This document shows positions 1 through 8,844 of a stretch of DNA of 46,820 nt, one piece after another; position 1 is the stretch's first letter; every line of letters starts with the position of its first letter. The stretch spans positions 1 to 46,820 of the forward strand of contig JAPPAV010000078.1 of the NCBI GenBank assembly GCA_026705345.1. The letters are read 5' to 3'. The notes under the pieces are model-generated. The model worked only from the letters and a program-made list of their open reading frames with translations, searched no databases and was not told the origin of the DNA. A program made the position numbers and the translations under genes. The stretch comes from Gammaproteobacteria bacterium (lineage in GTDB: Bacteria; Pseudomonadota; Gammaproteobacteria; Pseudomonadales; Azotimanducaceae).

Positions 1-2
1 CT

Positions 3-557
3 CTCACCAATGACTCGGGTGAGCGGCTCATCCTGACGTTCGTCCTACGCAACGTGGAAGAGCGGCGAATCGTCACCCAGTTCGTCGATCAGTTGCACAA
101 GTTGGGGGCCAAGACGCGCTTGAGGCTGGTGGATGCCGCGCACTACGTCAACATCATGAAGGATTTCGATTTCGACTTTTCCTTCGGCCAGCTTGGCGTC
201 GCGAACCCGGCTGGGATCGAGATTATCTCGTATTGGCATTCGAGCAACGCCATGCTGCCGCGAACCCGGAACCTCTCGGGCATAGCGAGCGAGGCCGCCG
301 ACGAAATGATCCTCAAGGTCCTGAACGCTCGGACCAGGGAGCAGCTGACCGCCGCGCAGCGGGCGCTCGACCGGATCCTGTTGTGGAACTTCCTCACCAT
401 CCCGCTGATCGCGGTGGAGGGTCCCAAGGTGGTCTACTGGAACAAGTTCGGCCGCCCCCCGGCCGATGCCGAATTCCGCACGAGTTTCCCATCGGCCTGG
501 TGGTACGACGAGGGCAAGGCGGCCCGGATTCCCAACGCCGGACTGAACTCGCCGTAG
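3..557 (+). CDS. Extracellular solute-binding protein, family 5 (YejA-like), 3' part
   Basis: The reading frame is open from the left edge, so the N-terminus and signal peptide lie outside the window; about 184 C-terminal residues are visible. The text matches the C-terminal lobe of periplasmic oligopeptide/microcin-C binding proteins of ABC importers: the stretch with YWNKFGRP followed by a WWYDEGKAAR tail is typical of the YejA branch. Such proteins capture peptides in the periplasm and hand them to a YejBEF-type permease, which would have to lie upstream. The stop codon TAG (555-557) is supplied by a hairpin repeat at 554-579. Substrate cannot be told from this part alone. Confidence 0.75.
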   Translation, partial: LTNDSGERLILTFVLRNVEERRIVTQFVDQLHKLGAKTRLRLVDAAHYVNIMKDFDFDFSFGQLGVANPAGIEIISYWHSSNAMLPRTRNLSGIASEAADEMILKVLNARTREQLTAAQRALDRILLWNFLTIPLIAVEGPKVVYWNKFGRPPADAEFRTSFPSAWWYDEGKAARIPNAGLNSP

Positions 558-579
558 GGGCGACCCTTGTGGTCGCCCG
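554..579 (+). repeat. Hairpin repeat, type A (copy 1)
   Basis: Begins GTAGGGG; arms GGGCGACC and GGTCGCCC flank the loop CTTGT. Its TAG is the stop of the upstream binding-protein gene. Confidence 0.85.
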
Positions 580-707
580 TCCCGAACACACCGCGGTCGC
601 GACGGCAACGAGACGGCATTGGGGCGCTACGGGCTTCTTGTTCCGTCTCACCGTCGGCGGGCTTTGGGGTAGCATCCACCGCTACGGTTGCATTGGGAGG
701 GGATGCA

Positions 708-2855
708 ATGAAGTCGTTTCGTCCTTGGGTGCGGACCCTGGTCCTGCTTCCGGCCATCGCGTTCATGGTGACCGCATGTATCAAGGACACCGTCGATGTA
801 GAAACGTCCACGGAGACGGCAGAGGAAGCACGTCCCTCGGGTTGGGTTGACGAAGCGCGGGTCATCGCTGCGGGGGACGCCGAACCGGGAAGCTGGCTCG
901 CCCATGGCCAGACCTACGACGAACTGCGGTTCTCAGCCCTTACCCAGATCAACCGGGACACCGTGGGGATACTTGGCCTGGCCTGGGTCAAGAACCTCGA
1001 CATTCCCCATCGTCTGCAGGCGACGCCCTTGGTGATCGACGGCGTCATGTACTTCACGGACTCGTGGAGCGTCGCCTACGCCGTGGACGCCAAGACCGGC
1101 GAGGAGATCTGGCGCTTCGACCCGGGGACCGACCGGGGTTCGGCGCGCTACTCCTGCTGCGGCGGACCGGCGAACCGTGGTGTGGCCGCCTACCGGGGCA
1201 AGCTCTACTTTGCGACCTTCGACGCCCGGCTCGTCGCTCTCGACCAGGCTACCGGGGAGAAGGTCTGGGACGTCGATACCACCCACTACCCGACCCACAA
1301 TCCCTACACCATCACCGGCGCACCCCGGGCGGTTCACGGCAAGGTGTTCATCGGCCAGAGCAGTTCCGAGTTCGGGCTCCGTGGGCACCTCTCGGCCTAC
1401 GACGCACAGACGGGCGAACTCGCTTGGCGATTCTTCACCGTTCCCGGCGATCCCTCCAAGCCCTTCGAACATCCGGAACTCGAGGAAGCCGCCAAGACCT
1501 GGGGGGGCGAGTGGTGGAAGCTAGGCGGCGGCGGAACCGTCTGGCATTCCATCGTCTACGACGCGAAGTTCGATCAGCTCCTGTTCGGCACCGGAAACGG
1601 TGCCCCCTGGCCACGCAAGATCCGCTCCCCCGGCGGCGGCGACAACCTGTTCCTCGGCGGCGTCATGTCGGTGAACCCGGTGACGGGCCGCATGAACTGG
1701 TTCTTCCAGATGACGCCAGCCGACAATTGGGACTTCAACGCGTGCCAGGACATCGCGCTCCTTGACATGGAGATCGACGGCAAGGTCCGATCCGTGCTGC
1801 TGCAGGGACCGAAGAACGGCTTCTTCTACGTGCTCGACCGCGAAAACGGCGAACTGCTGCGCGCCAATCCCTACGTGCGCCTGAACTGGGCGACGCATAT
1901 CGACAGGGAGACCGGGCGTCCGGTCGAGAACCCGGAGATGGCCTACGACGAGAAGGCGCAATGGGTGCTGCCGAGCAACGCCGGCGGCCACAGTTGGCAA
2001 GCGATGGCCGTGGACCCTGACCGCGGCATCGCCTATCTGCCGGTCCAGGACATGGCGGCCTGGTACGGCCTGCCGCAGTCGTTCCTCGAAACCGGCGAGT
2101 TCGAACTCGATCCCAACCGCATGAGCCTGGGGGTGGATATGCGTCCCCACGAAGGCGCGCCGCCGCGGCCGGAGGCAAGCGGCTACCTGAAGGCGTTCGA
2201 CCCGTTGACCGGGGAGGAGGTGTGGAGCGTCGAGCGCGACACGCCGTACAACGGTGGGGCCTTGGCGACGGCCGGCGGCTTGGTTTTCCAAGGCGATGCC
2301 GCTGGCCAACTCGCCGCCTACGATGCCGACGACGGAGCATTGCTCTGGGAATACGACACCCAGGGCAACACGCCTGCCTCGCCCATCACGTATGCAATCG
2401 ACGGCGAACAGTACCTGGCGGTTCTGGTCGGTCGCGCCTGGCAGCGCGAGGAAAGCGACGGTCGGGTGATGGTGTTCAAGCTCGGTGCGGAAGCGGGCGA
2501 GGTGACCGCGGAACAGATTGGGGCGGCCGACATCCCGGAGCCGCCGCCGCTCACCGCGAGCGAGGAGGACATCGGGCGCGGCGAACTCCTCTACAACCGC
2601 ACCTGCGTTGGTTGCCACGGCATCGGTGCGGTGGCGACCATCAATGCCGATCTGCGCATGATGAGCGGGGAAACCCACGAGCGCTTCCAGGACATCGTCC
2701 GGGGCGGCGTGTTCGCGGACAAGGGGATGCTGTCCTTCGCCGCCGCCGTCACCGCCGAGGAGGCGGAGTTGATCCGGCAATACGTCATTTCGCAGGCGCT
2801 GAAGGCGCGGGCGGCACCGGCGGAGGAAGGCGAGAGGAGGCGCCGCCGGAATTGA
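708..2855 (+). CDS. PQQ-dependent alcohol dehydrogenase lipoprotein with C-terminal cytochrome c domain
   Basis: 715 residues from ATG 708, chosen because GGGAGGGG lies 7-14 nt upstream and because this start gives a lipoprotein signal peptide ending in VTAC (lipobox Cys24). Residues ~60-590 form the eight-bladed quinoprotein propeller: vicinal Cys150-Cys151 (the disulfide ring next to PQQ), GDN with candidate catalytic Asp312, and the DNWDFNA blade motif. A cytochrome c domain follows, with haem site CVGCH at Cys633-His637. By family, it oxidises a primary alcohol or aldehyde in the periplasm and passes electrons from PQQ to its own haem. The lipoprotein anchor suggests it is tethered to a membrane. 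No cytochrome or PQQ-synthesis genes are adjacent, and the substrate is unknown. Confidence 0.88.
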   Translation: MKSFRPWVRTLVLLPAIAFMVTACIKDTVDVETSTETAEEARPSGWVDEARVIAAGDAEPGSWLAHGQTYDELRFSALTQINRDTVGILGLAWVKNLDIPHRLQATPLVIDGVMYFTDSWSVAYAVDAKTGEEIWRFDPGTDRGSARYSCCGGPANRGVAAYRGKLYFATFDARLVALDQATGEKVWDVDTTHYPTHNPYTITGAPRAVHGKVFIGQSSSEFGLRGHLSAYDAQTGELAWRFFTVPGDPSKPFEHPELEEAAKTWGGEWWKLGGGGTVWHSIVYDAKFDQLLFGTGNGAPWPRKIRSPGGGDNLFLGGVMSVNPVTGRMNWFFQMTPADNWDFNACQDIALLDMEIDGKVRSVLLQGPKNGFFYVLDRENGELLRANPYVRLNWATHIDRETGRPVENPEMAYDEKAQWVLPSNAGGHSWQAMAVDPDRGIAYLPVQDMAAWYGLPQSFLETGEFELDPNRMSLGVDMRPHEGAPPRPEASGYLKAFDPLTGEEVWSVERDTPYNGGALATAGGLVFQGDAAGQLAAYDADDGALLWEYDTQGNTPASPITYAIDGEQYLAVLVGRAWQREESDGRVMVFKLGAEAGEVTAEQIGAADIPEPPPLTASEEDIGRGELLYNRTCVGCHGIGAVATINADLRMMSGETHERFQDIVRGGVFADKGMLSFAAAVTAEEAELIRQYVISQALKARAAPAEEGERRRRRN

Positions 2856-2864
2856 GCGAACTCG

Positions 2865-3740
2865 TCAGCCGGCCAACATCCAGGCCATGCCGATGATCGC
2901 GATGGCGGTCCAGGCGAAGAACCGTTGCGCCCGCGGACCGGACAGGTGCAGCCTCGTCCGCGCGACGTAGAGGCCGATCAGGAATCCCGCTACCAGCCCG
3001 GTGAGGTGTGCCACGACGTCGGTGTTTTCGCCCCCGGTGCCGGTGTAGGCGAAGAACGCGATCGCAGCGAACACCGGCGCGAACCGGCGCTGCCACCGGG
3101 CCTGGCGGAAGTAGCCGCTTCGCCAGAAGAACGCGCCGCCGAGGCCCACCGCCGCGAAAGTCGCCGTGGACGCGCCGATGGACATGAAGAACTCGGGACG
3201 CACGAGGACGTTCAAGGCGTTGCCGAGCGTCCCGCCGAGGACGATGCAAAGCCAGGCCAGGCCCGATCCGAAGTACCGCCCCGCAAGCAGGCCGAACACC
3301 GCACCGAACAGCGAGTTCGCCACGATATGCGCGAGGTCGGCGTGCAATGTAAGTGCCGTGACCAGGCGCCAGAGTTCGCCCGACATCACCGAAGCAACGT
3401 GCAGGCGCCCGTCCGTGCGCCAATCCCAGCCGAACAGCTCCGCGCCTTCGGCGAGCATCACGAACCAGATCACGCCCAGGTAGGCCGCGACGCCCCACCA
3501 GCCGCTGTCGACCCGGATGGGGAAGGCGGGCGCTGGCTGGCTGACGTTCTCCCGCTCGTAGGCGGCGATCTCCTCCCGGCCGTGGGCGAGATCCTCGAAC
3601 GCGACCAGCAGGCGCCAGTCGCCGTCGATGAGATCGATCCGGCTCTCGATGCCTCGGGCCGTCAACACCAGCGCGAAGGTCCGCAGGTCGCGTCGTTCGC
3701 GAGCAGAGCGCAGCGCCACCCAGTCCACGTTCTCGGCCAT
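2865..3740 (-). CDS. Rhomboid family intramembrane serine protease
   Basis: 291 residues from ATG 3740. The N-terminal ~100 residues are a soluble domain; the rest is a six- to seven-helix membrane bundle. Rhomboid hallmarks are present in order: HADLAHIVAN (His133, Asn142, oxyanion side), SIGAS with nucleophile Ser191, and AHLTG with catalytic His245. The protein should cleave single-pass membrane proteins inside the inner membrane; substrates are unknown. It converges with the PQQ dehydrogenase gene, 9 nt apart. The start is uncertain: in-frame ATGs at 3758 and 3815 would lengthen it, and none has a strong ribosome site. Confidence 0.85.
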   Translation of the reverse strand: MAENVDWVALRSARERRDLRTFALVLTARGIESRIDLIDGDWRLLVAFEDLAHGREEIAAYERENVSQPAPAFPIRVDSGWWGVAAYLGVIWFVMLAEGAELFGWDWRTDGRLHVASVMSGELWRLVTALTLHADLAHIVANSLFGAVFGLLAGRYFGSGLAWLCIVLGGTLGNALNVLVRPEFFMSIGASTATFAAVGLGGAFFWRSGYFRQARWQRRFAPVFAAIAFFAYTGTGGENTDVVAHLTGLVAGFLIGLYVARTRLHLSGPRAQRFFAWTAIAIIGMAWMLAG

Positions 3741-3796
3741 GCGACCATGGTGACACATCCCCGGTGAGTGCAACGACTCCACGCGGACTCGGATGG

Positions 3797-3825
3797 TTGA
3801 CGAGTCGACCCTCAACCTGTTTAAA
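3797..3825 (+). promoter_or_regulatory. Sigma-70-type promoter for the ABC exporter pair
   Basis: TTGACG (3797-3802), a 17-bp spacer and TTTAAA (3820-3825) sit about 70 nt upstream of the exporter start; a transcript would begin near 3832. The stretch is visibly more AT-rich than its surroundings. Confidence 0.6.
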
Positions 3826-3894
3826 CGAACCCGACTACCAACGAAAACAAACGACTAGGCTCGCGGCGTGGGGAGGCGCCACCTTATTGATGCG

Positions 3895-6396
3895 ATGAAG
3901 GAGGCACGGGCGCTTCCCTTTTGGGGAAGAGGGGACGCGCCGCCGCAAGCCGAGAGGCCAAGAGACCCCGACCAACGCAACTTCGGCGCCATCGTCAGGA
4001 TCTTCGCGCGGACATGGCCGTACCTGCTGCCCCACATCATCGGGTACTGGCGCGAGATCCCGGGGAATCGCGACGCACGGGACCTAGCGGAAAGCGGCCC
4101 TGGGCAGGCAACGTCCGAAGCGGGTTGGAGTTTCCGTCACGTTCCGCCCTTGGTGACGGTGTTGACCGCGATGGGGCCGCTCACAGGCTGGCTCCCGTTC
4201 GGGAAGGATTGGCCACACGAGGTGCTGTTAGTTGCGACGGCCCTGATGGCGATCCTCACTTGGGCGCTGCTATTCGTGAAGGGCCGGGCCTATCTCGGCG
4301 TATCCGTCGTCCTCACGCTCATCGGAACAGGAGCACTCCTGTTCGCGGTCTTTGCGGTGGCCGGTTTTGCCGACAACCTGTCTGTCGGACTCGTTGCTCT
4401 GGGCTGCGTCTGCATATGGGTGTTGCAGTACCGGGTCGACGGCGGAAGGCTGCGCCTGCGCGTCCGCCTGGGCAGCCACCTCGTCTACTACTTCGCGCTG
4501 GTCTGGGCACTTACCCTGCTGACCATGGTCATCGCCCTCTTTTCCGTGGATCTGATCAGCCAATCCATCCTGCAGGCCGAGCCACTGACACCTTTCCTCG
4601 CGGACTTCATCGGCCGGCCGGAGTTGTCCGTTGGCGGCGCGGCAGGGACGCTCGAACCGCCAGGCGACGGCGCCCCGGCGAATGTCGATCTGGAATTGCT
4701 CACCACCGAACAGAGGCACAGCCTGAAGTGGGTCTACGCCGTCTTCATGGTCGTTTCCTGGCTCGCGTTGGTCCCGTCGGCGATGTTCCTGCCCTACTAC
4801 TACATCTTCATCATGCAGCGGGTGAACCAGGATCTGCGGATGGCCTTGCTCGACCGCTGGCACAGGCTCTCCATTCGCTATCACAGCGATCACCGGGTGG
4901 GCGATTCGGTCTATCGCATCTACCAGGACAGCGCCCAGGTTACCGCCGTCATCGGCACGATCACCCAGGCGGCGCAATTGCTGATCACGTATGTGATCGG
5001 GGTTGTATTCCTCGGTGCGCTCGACCCCATTCTCGGCACGATGGCGGCGAGCGTCGTGCTGCTCGCCATTCTCTGGGGACGCTGGTACTCGCCACGGATG
5101 CGCGAAAGGTCCTTGGCCTCCAGGGAGGCGAACTCCGACTTCACGTCGCGAGTTCAGGAGTCCTTCGCCGCGATTCGCATCGTCAAGGCCTACGGGGCCG
5201 GAGAGGCCGAGCAAGAGCGCCTCGTGCGGGACTCCCTAACGGCGTTCAACGCGTCCTATCGTGTCCGCACCCTGATGGCCATCATCGGCATCGTGACGTT
5301 TACCCTCGCCGCCGCCGCCTTATTGGGCGCGCAGCTCCTGATGGCGGTCTGGGCCCAGGGAACCCGCGAGGTCTTTGCCGCGGTCCTCGTCGCTCTGGTC
5401 GGCTTGAGTTTCGTGAAATGGAATCTGGCCGCCTACAACTGGGCCCAGGACCAGCTTGGCGCGTCGAGCGAGTCCGTGCACAGCCTGGTGACGCTCTGGG
5501 CCCAGGCCCAGGACATGGCCATGGGCCTGGATCGGGTCTTCGACATCCTCGCCATCGAACCGGAAGTCGAGAACGATCCGGACGCGATCCCGATGCCGCC
5601 GCTAACGCACGAGATCCGGTTCTGCCACGTGGGTTTTGCCTACGAACCGGGCCGCCCGGTTCTGCGCGACGTCAGTTTCGCCGTCGAACCGGGTACGGTG
5701 ACGGCCATTGTCGGTCCCACGGGGTCCGGCAAGAGCAGCTTGATGAGCCTCTTGTCGAGGCTCTTCGATCCGGACTCGGGAAGCATATCCATCGACGGCA
5801 TCGAGCTCAGCAAACTGGATGTGGACAGCCTGCGCCGCAACGTTTCCGTCGCCTTGCAGGAGAACGTGCTCTTTGGAATGTCCGTGCGGGACAACATCCG
5901 CTACGTCGTCCCCGATGCAAGCGATCAGGTGGTTCGCCGGGCGGCACATGTGGCCTGCGTGGACGAGTACATCGCCGGACTTCCACAAGGCCTGGACACG
6001 GTGTTGAGCGACCGGGGCGGCAAGTTGTCCACGGGACAGCGCCAGCGTTTGTCCATCGCGCGGGCGGTGGTAAAGGACGCGCCAATCCTGATCCTTGATG
6101 AACCGACCGCCGCCCTCGACGCTTATACCGAGCATCGCGTTCTCGAACGGTTGTCCGGGTGGGGAGCAGGCCGGGCCATCTTCCTGATCACGCATCGAAT
6201 CTCGACCATCCGGCAGGCGGATCGGATTCTGTATCTCGACGAGGGCGCGGTCGTGGAGAACGGATCCCACGACGAACTTATGCAGATCGAGGACGGCCGC
6301 TACAGGAATCTCGTCGAAACCGAGGCGAGATTGACACGATCCAACGAGACGGACGACTCGGCGTCGGTGTTGAAGCCGGAAAGCGGCGACCGATGA
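3895..6396 (+). CDS. ABC exporter half-transporter A (type IV, MsbA-like) with extra N-terminal membrane segments
   Basis: 833 residues from ATG 3895; GTG 3868 would add nine residues and neither start has a well-spaced ribosome site. The C-terminal nucleotide-binding domain is complete: Walker A GPTGSGKSS, Q-loop ALQEN, signature LSTGQ, Walker B ILILDEPT, switch ITHR. The usual six-helix exporter domain lies at roughly residues 200-530. Before it, residues ~80-200 carry three or four additional hydrophobic segments inserted between the amphipathic FARTWPYLLP stretch and the first canonical helix, so the protein is about 250 residues longer than a normal half-exporter. It overlaps the next gene by ATGA (6393-6396), so the two are probably co-translated and form a heterodimer. 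The exported substrate is unknown. Confidence 0.88.
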   Translation: MKEARALPFWGRGDAPPQAERPRDPDQRNFGAIVRIFARTWPYLLPHIIGYWREIPGNRDARDLAESGPGQATSEAGWSFRHVPPLVTVLTAMGPLTGWLPFGKDWPHEVLLVATALMAILTWALLFVKGRAYLGVSVVLTLIGTGALLFAVFAVAGFADNLSVGLVALGCVCIWVLQYRVDGGRLRLRVRLGSHLVYYFALVWALTLLTMVIALFSVDLISQSILQAEPLTPFLADFIGRPELSVGGAAGTLEPPGDGAPANVDLELLTTEQRHSLKWVYAVFMVVSWLALVPSAMFLPYYYIFIMQRVNQDLRMALLDRWHRLSIRYHSDHRVGDSVYRIYQDSAQVTAVIGTITQAAQLLITYVIGVVFLGALDPILGTMAASVVLLAILWGRWYSPRMRERSLASREANSDFTSRVQESFAAIRIVKAYGAGEAEQERLVRDSLTAFNASYRVRTLMAIIGIVTFTLAAAALLGAQLLMAVWAQGTREVFAAVLVALVGLSFVKWNLAAYNWAQDQLGASSESVHSLVTLWAQAQDMAMGLDRVFDILAIEPEVENDPDAIPMPPLTHEIRFCHVGFAYEPGRPVLRDVSFAVEPGTVTAIVGPTGSGKSSLMSLLSRLFDPDSGSISIDGIELSKLDVDSLRRNVSVALQENVLFGMSVRDNIRYVVPDASDQVVRRAAHVACVDEYIAGLPQGLDTVLSDRGGKLSTGQRQRLSIARAVVKDAPILILDEPTAALDAYTEHRVLERLSGWGAGRAIFLITHRISTIRQADRILYLDEGAVVENGSHDELMQIEDGRYRNLVETEARLTRSNETDDSASVLKPESGDR

Positions 6397-8441
6397 GGCG
6401 TAGGGGATCGCAAGCCTCGAGGACGCCGCTACGGGAGGGGGAGCGACGGCTCGACCAACTGGCGAGTCCCCTCGATGTCCACACCGACATCTCGTTTCGG
6501 GGAACGCTGGGCGTATTCCTGCGGGTCATTGCCTACTTCGGTCTCTTCAAGGCCCGCATCATCGCCAAGTTGATTTTCATCAGCCTGGAACTGGCTTTCA
6601 GACTAATGATCGTTGTATGGCCGGCGAAAATTGTGGTCGACCACGTGATCCTGGGCCAACCCATCGCCGAGGGCATTTCCGGTTTCCCGGCCTATTTCGC
6701 GCCGTTCCTGCGGTTCCTGGACGGTGCCGGTCCGGTGGAGATCATGTTGTGGATAACGCTGCTCGGCGCATTGATGGTCATTGTGTTCGGATCGGCGGCG
6801 AGCCGCGGATGGGCTAGGTCGCGAGCCCATGCCTCCATGGCCCAGGGGCACGACATCGCCACTCAGACTGAAAACGAGGCGAACCGGGCCGGCAGCCAGA
6901 TGGGCGGCATTCTGGGTTTTGTCGACTTCCGAGTGCACCTCCGGCTCAGCCAGTCGTTAAACCATCTTCTCAGAACACAGTTGGCAGGACGCATCCAAGA
7001 GCTGCCGATGACCACCTTGGACGACCAGCGGATCGGCGACAGCGTCTACCGCGTCCTTTACGACACCACGAGTGCCACGTTGCTTCTAGAGGGCCTGACG
7101 CTGGGCTTGTACTCGGGCATTCTCGGCGTGGTGATCAGCCTCTACATGATGGTCACCAACTACGGCAACGCGCCCGAAGTCATCGTGGTGGGCCTGTCGG
7201 CATTTCCCATCACCCTTCTGCTCGTACTCCCCCTTGCCCGTGTCGCGCGGCGAAGGAGCCAGGCCAGTCGCGCCGCAGGTTCCAGTACCACCAGCAACAT
7301 CGAGGAAGGGATGAGCAACGTGCTCGCGGTGCAAAGCCTCGGGGGGAATCAGCGGGAGGGACGGCGATTCAGCCGGGCGAGTCGGGAGTCCTTCAAGCGC
7401 TTTCGTACGGAGTCCTTGGTCATCCTCTCCTACGACCAACTCTACAGCCTGTCGTTGATGCTCGGACAGGTGGTGTTCTTCATCGTGATGGCAGGGCGCG
7501 TAATCGACGGCACGTTTACCGCCGGGGACTATTTCGTCGTCTTGGTCTACTTCTTCCAGATCTACGCGACGGCCGGCGCCTGGGGCCACATGTACACCGA
7601 ATGGCAGCGGAACATCGCGGGTATGCGCAGGGTTTTCTTCTTGATGGATCTGCAGACCGAGAAGACACGCGATGGCGTCGAACTGCCGACAATCTCGGAC
7701 GGCATCGCCATGGACAACGTGGGTCTGACCTACCCGGACGGACGCCGCGCACTTCGCAACATCAACCTCAAAGCCCGCATCGGAGAGATCATCGCCCTCG
7801 TCGGACCAACCGGGGCAGGCAAGACGAGCCTCGCTTATATGGCACCGGCTTTTGTTAAGGCGACGGAGGGCACGGTGTCGATCGGTGGTGTCGACCTCAA
7901 GGATGTCTCGGTCGCGAGCCTCCGAGAACAGGTTTCCTACGTATTCCAGGAAACCCAGCTATTCTCGGATTCGATCCTCACGAACATCCGCTACGGAAAA
8001 AAGGACGCGTCGTTGCACGAGGTCGAACACGTGGCGCGCATCGCGGGCGCCCACGAGTTCATCATGGCGCTCCCCGACGGCTATGAAACCGAACTCGGCA
8101 CGGTCACCAGCAAGTTGTCCGTTGGGCAGAAACAACGGATCGCCATCGCCCGTGGACTATTGCGCGATGCCCGCATCCTGATACTGGACGAGCCGACCTC
8201 CGCGCTGGACCCCGAAACCGAGGCGTACCTCGTCGACACGCTTCACGAGGCGGCCAAGGACAAGCTCGTCATCATCATCGCCCACCGCCTGTCGACCATC
8301 GTTAACGCGGACCGAATCTACTTCCTGCAGGAAGGTGAAATCATGGAAGTGGGCTCGCACGAGGAACTGATGGCGATACCCGATGGCCACTACCGGGACT
8401 TTGTCACGCTACAGGCCGGGGGCGGGGTGATCGAAACCTAG
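6393..8441 (+). CDS. ABC exporter half-transporter B
   Basis: 682 residues from ATG 6393, which overlaps the stop of half-transporter A by four bases. An N-terminal tail of ~50 residues precedes a six-helix membrane domain (about residues 50-400) and a full ATPase domain: Walker A GPTGAGKTS, Q-loop VFQET, signature LSVGQ, Walker B ILILDEPTSALD, switch IIAHRLST. Both partners keep the Walker B glutamate, so neither site looks dead, although both have LSxGQ in place of LSGGQ. Expected role: ATP-driven export of a lipid or hydrophobic compound across the inner membrane with its partner. The stop TAG lies in a truncated copy of the hairpin repeat (8439-8450). Confidence 0.88.
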   Translation: MRRRGSQASRTPLREGERRLDQLASPLDVHTDISFRGTLGVFLRVIAYFGLFKARIIAKLIFISLELAFRLMIVVWPAKIVVDHVILGQPIAEGISGFPAYFAPFLRFLDGAGPVEIMLWITLLGALMVIVFGSAASRGWARSRAHASMAQGHDIATQTENEANRAGSQMGGILGFVDFRVHLRLSQSLNHLLRTQLAGRIQELPMTTLDDQRIGDSVYRVLYDTTSATLLLEGLTLGLYSGILGVVISLYMMVTNYGNAPEVIVVGLSAFPITLLLVLPLARVARRRSQASRAAGSSTTSNIEEGMSNVLAVQSLGGNQREGRRFSRASRESFKRFRTESLVILSYDQLYSLSLMLGQVVFFIVMAGRVIDGTFTAGDYFVVLVYFFQIYATAGAWGHMYTEWQRNIAGMRRVFFLMDLQTEKTRDGVELPTISDGIAMDNVGLTYPDGRRALRNINLKARIGEIIALVGPTGAGKTSLAYMAPAFVKATEGTVSIGGVDLKDVSVASLREQVSYVFQETQLFSDSILTNIRYGKKDASLHEVEHVARIAGAHEFIMALPDGYETELGTVTSKLSVGQKQRIAIARGLLRDARILILDEPTSALDPETEAYLVDTLHEAAKDKLVIIIAHRLSTIVNADRIYFLQEGEIMEVGSHEELMAIPDGHYRDFVTLQAGGGVIET

Positions 8442-8501
8442 GGGCGACCCTAACGCGTCCGTAGGGCCCGCGGGCCCGCAACCAACGGCTGAGGGACGGC
8501 G

Positions 8502-8527
8502 CGGGACGGGACAAGCCCGTCCCCTAC
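8502..8527 (-). repeat. Hairpin repeat, type B
   Basis: On the minus strand: GTAGGGG start, arms GGGACGGG and CCCGTCCC, loop CTTGT. Confidence 0.85.
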
Positions 8528-8557
8528 GGACTGCCCCGTGACGCGACGGAATTCCCC

Positions 8558-8583
8558 GTAGGGGCGGGGCTTGTCCCCGCCCG
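8558..8583 (+). repeat. Hairpin repeat, type C
   Basis: GTAGGGG start, arms GGGCGGGG and CCCCGCCC, loop CTTGT. Confidence 0.85.
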
Positions 8584-8611
8584 CGCCACCCGGTCGCACG
8601 GCGGAAACCCC

Positions 8612-8637
8612 GTAGGGGCGGGGCTTGTCCCCGCCCG
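8612..8637 (+). repeat. Hairpin repeat, type C
   Basis: Identical over 26 nt to the copy at 8558-8583. Confidence 0.85.
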
Positions 8638-8668
8638 AGCCAAAAGCACATTGTCGTTGCCGCGGGAG

Positions 8669-8694
8669 CGGGACGGGACAAGCCCGTCCCCTTC
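8669..8694 (-). repeat. Hairpin repeat, type B, one end altered
   Basis: Same arms and loop as the other type B copies, but the outer GTAG is changed to GAAG. Confidence 0.8.
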
Positions 8695-8735
8695 AATGGA
8701 ACAAATCCGCAACCCGTTGAATCGCCTGAAGATTC

Positions 8736-8761
8736 GTAGGGGCGACCCTTGTGGTCGCCCG
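8736..8761 (+). repeat. Hairpin repeat, type A
   Basis: Identical over 26 nt to the copy at 554-579. Confidence 0.85.
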
Positions 8762-8787
8762 CTTCGGGATTGCGGTTTCGCCGTGCA

Positions 8788-8813
8788 CGGGACGGGACAA
8801 GCCCGTCCCCCAC
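8788..8813 (-). repeat. Hairpin repeat, type B, one end altered
   Basis: Arms GGGACGGG and CCCGTCCC with loop CTTGT on the minus strand; the outer GTAG reads GTGG. Confidence 0.8.
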
Positions 8814-8844
8814 GGTCGTTCCCCTAGGCCACCGTTTGTGTCCC

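Larger units (their letters stand above)
8442..8844. repeat. Gene-free 400-nt cluster of hairpin repeats
   Basis: No coding sequence is credible here. The segment holds six intact or nearly intact hairpin elements (listed separately) in mixed orientation, plus remnants: a half element at 8439-8450, a shortened palindrome GTAGGGCCCGCGGGCCCG at 8461-8478 and a stub GTAGGGGAC on the minus strand at 8840-8848. Unrelated 30-45-nt stretches separate the elements. Confidence 0.8.

Noticed and set aside
8502-8813. Regularly placed short repeats that could suggest a CRISPR array
   Set aside because: Copies occur in both orientations, spacing is uneven, the repeats are hairpins of several stem types, and the same elements occur singly across the window. 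No cas genes are present.
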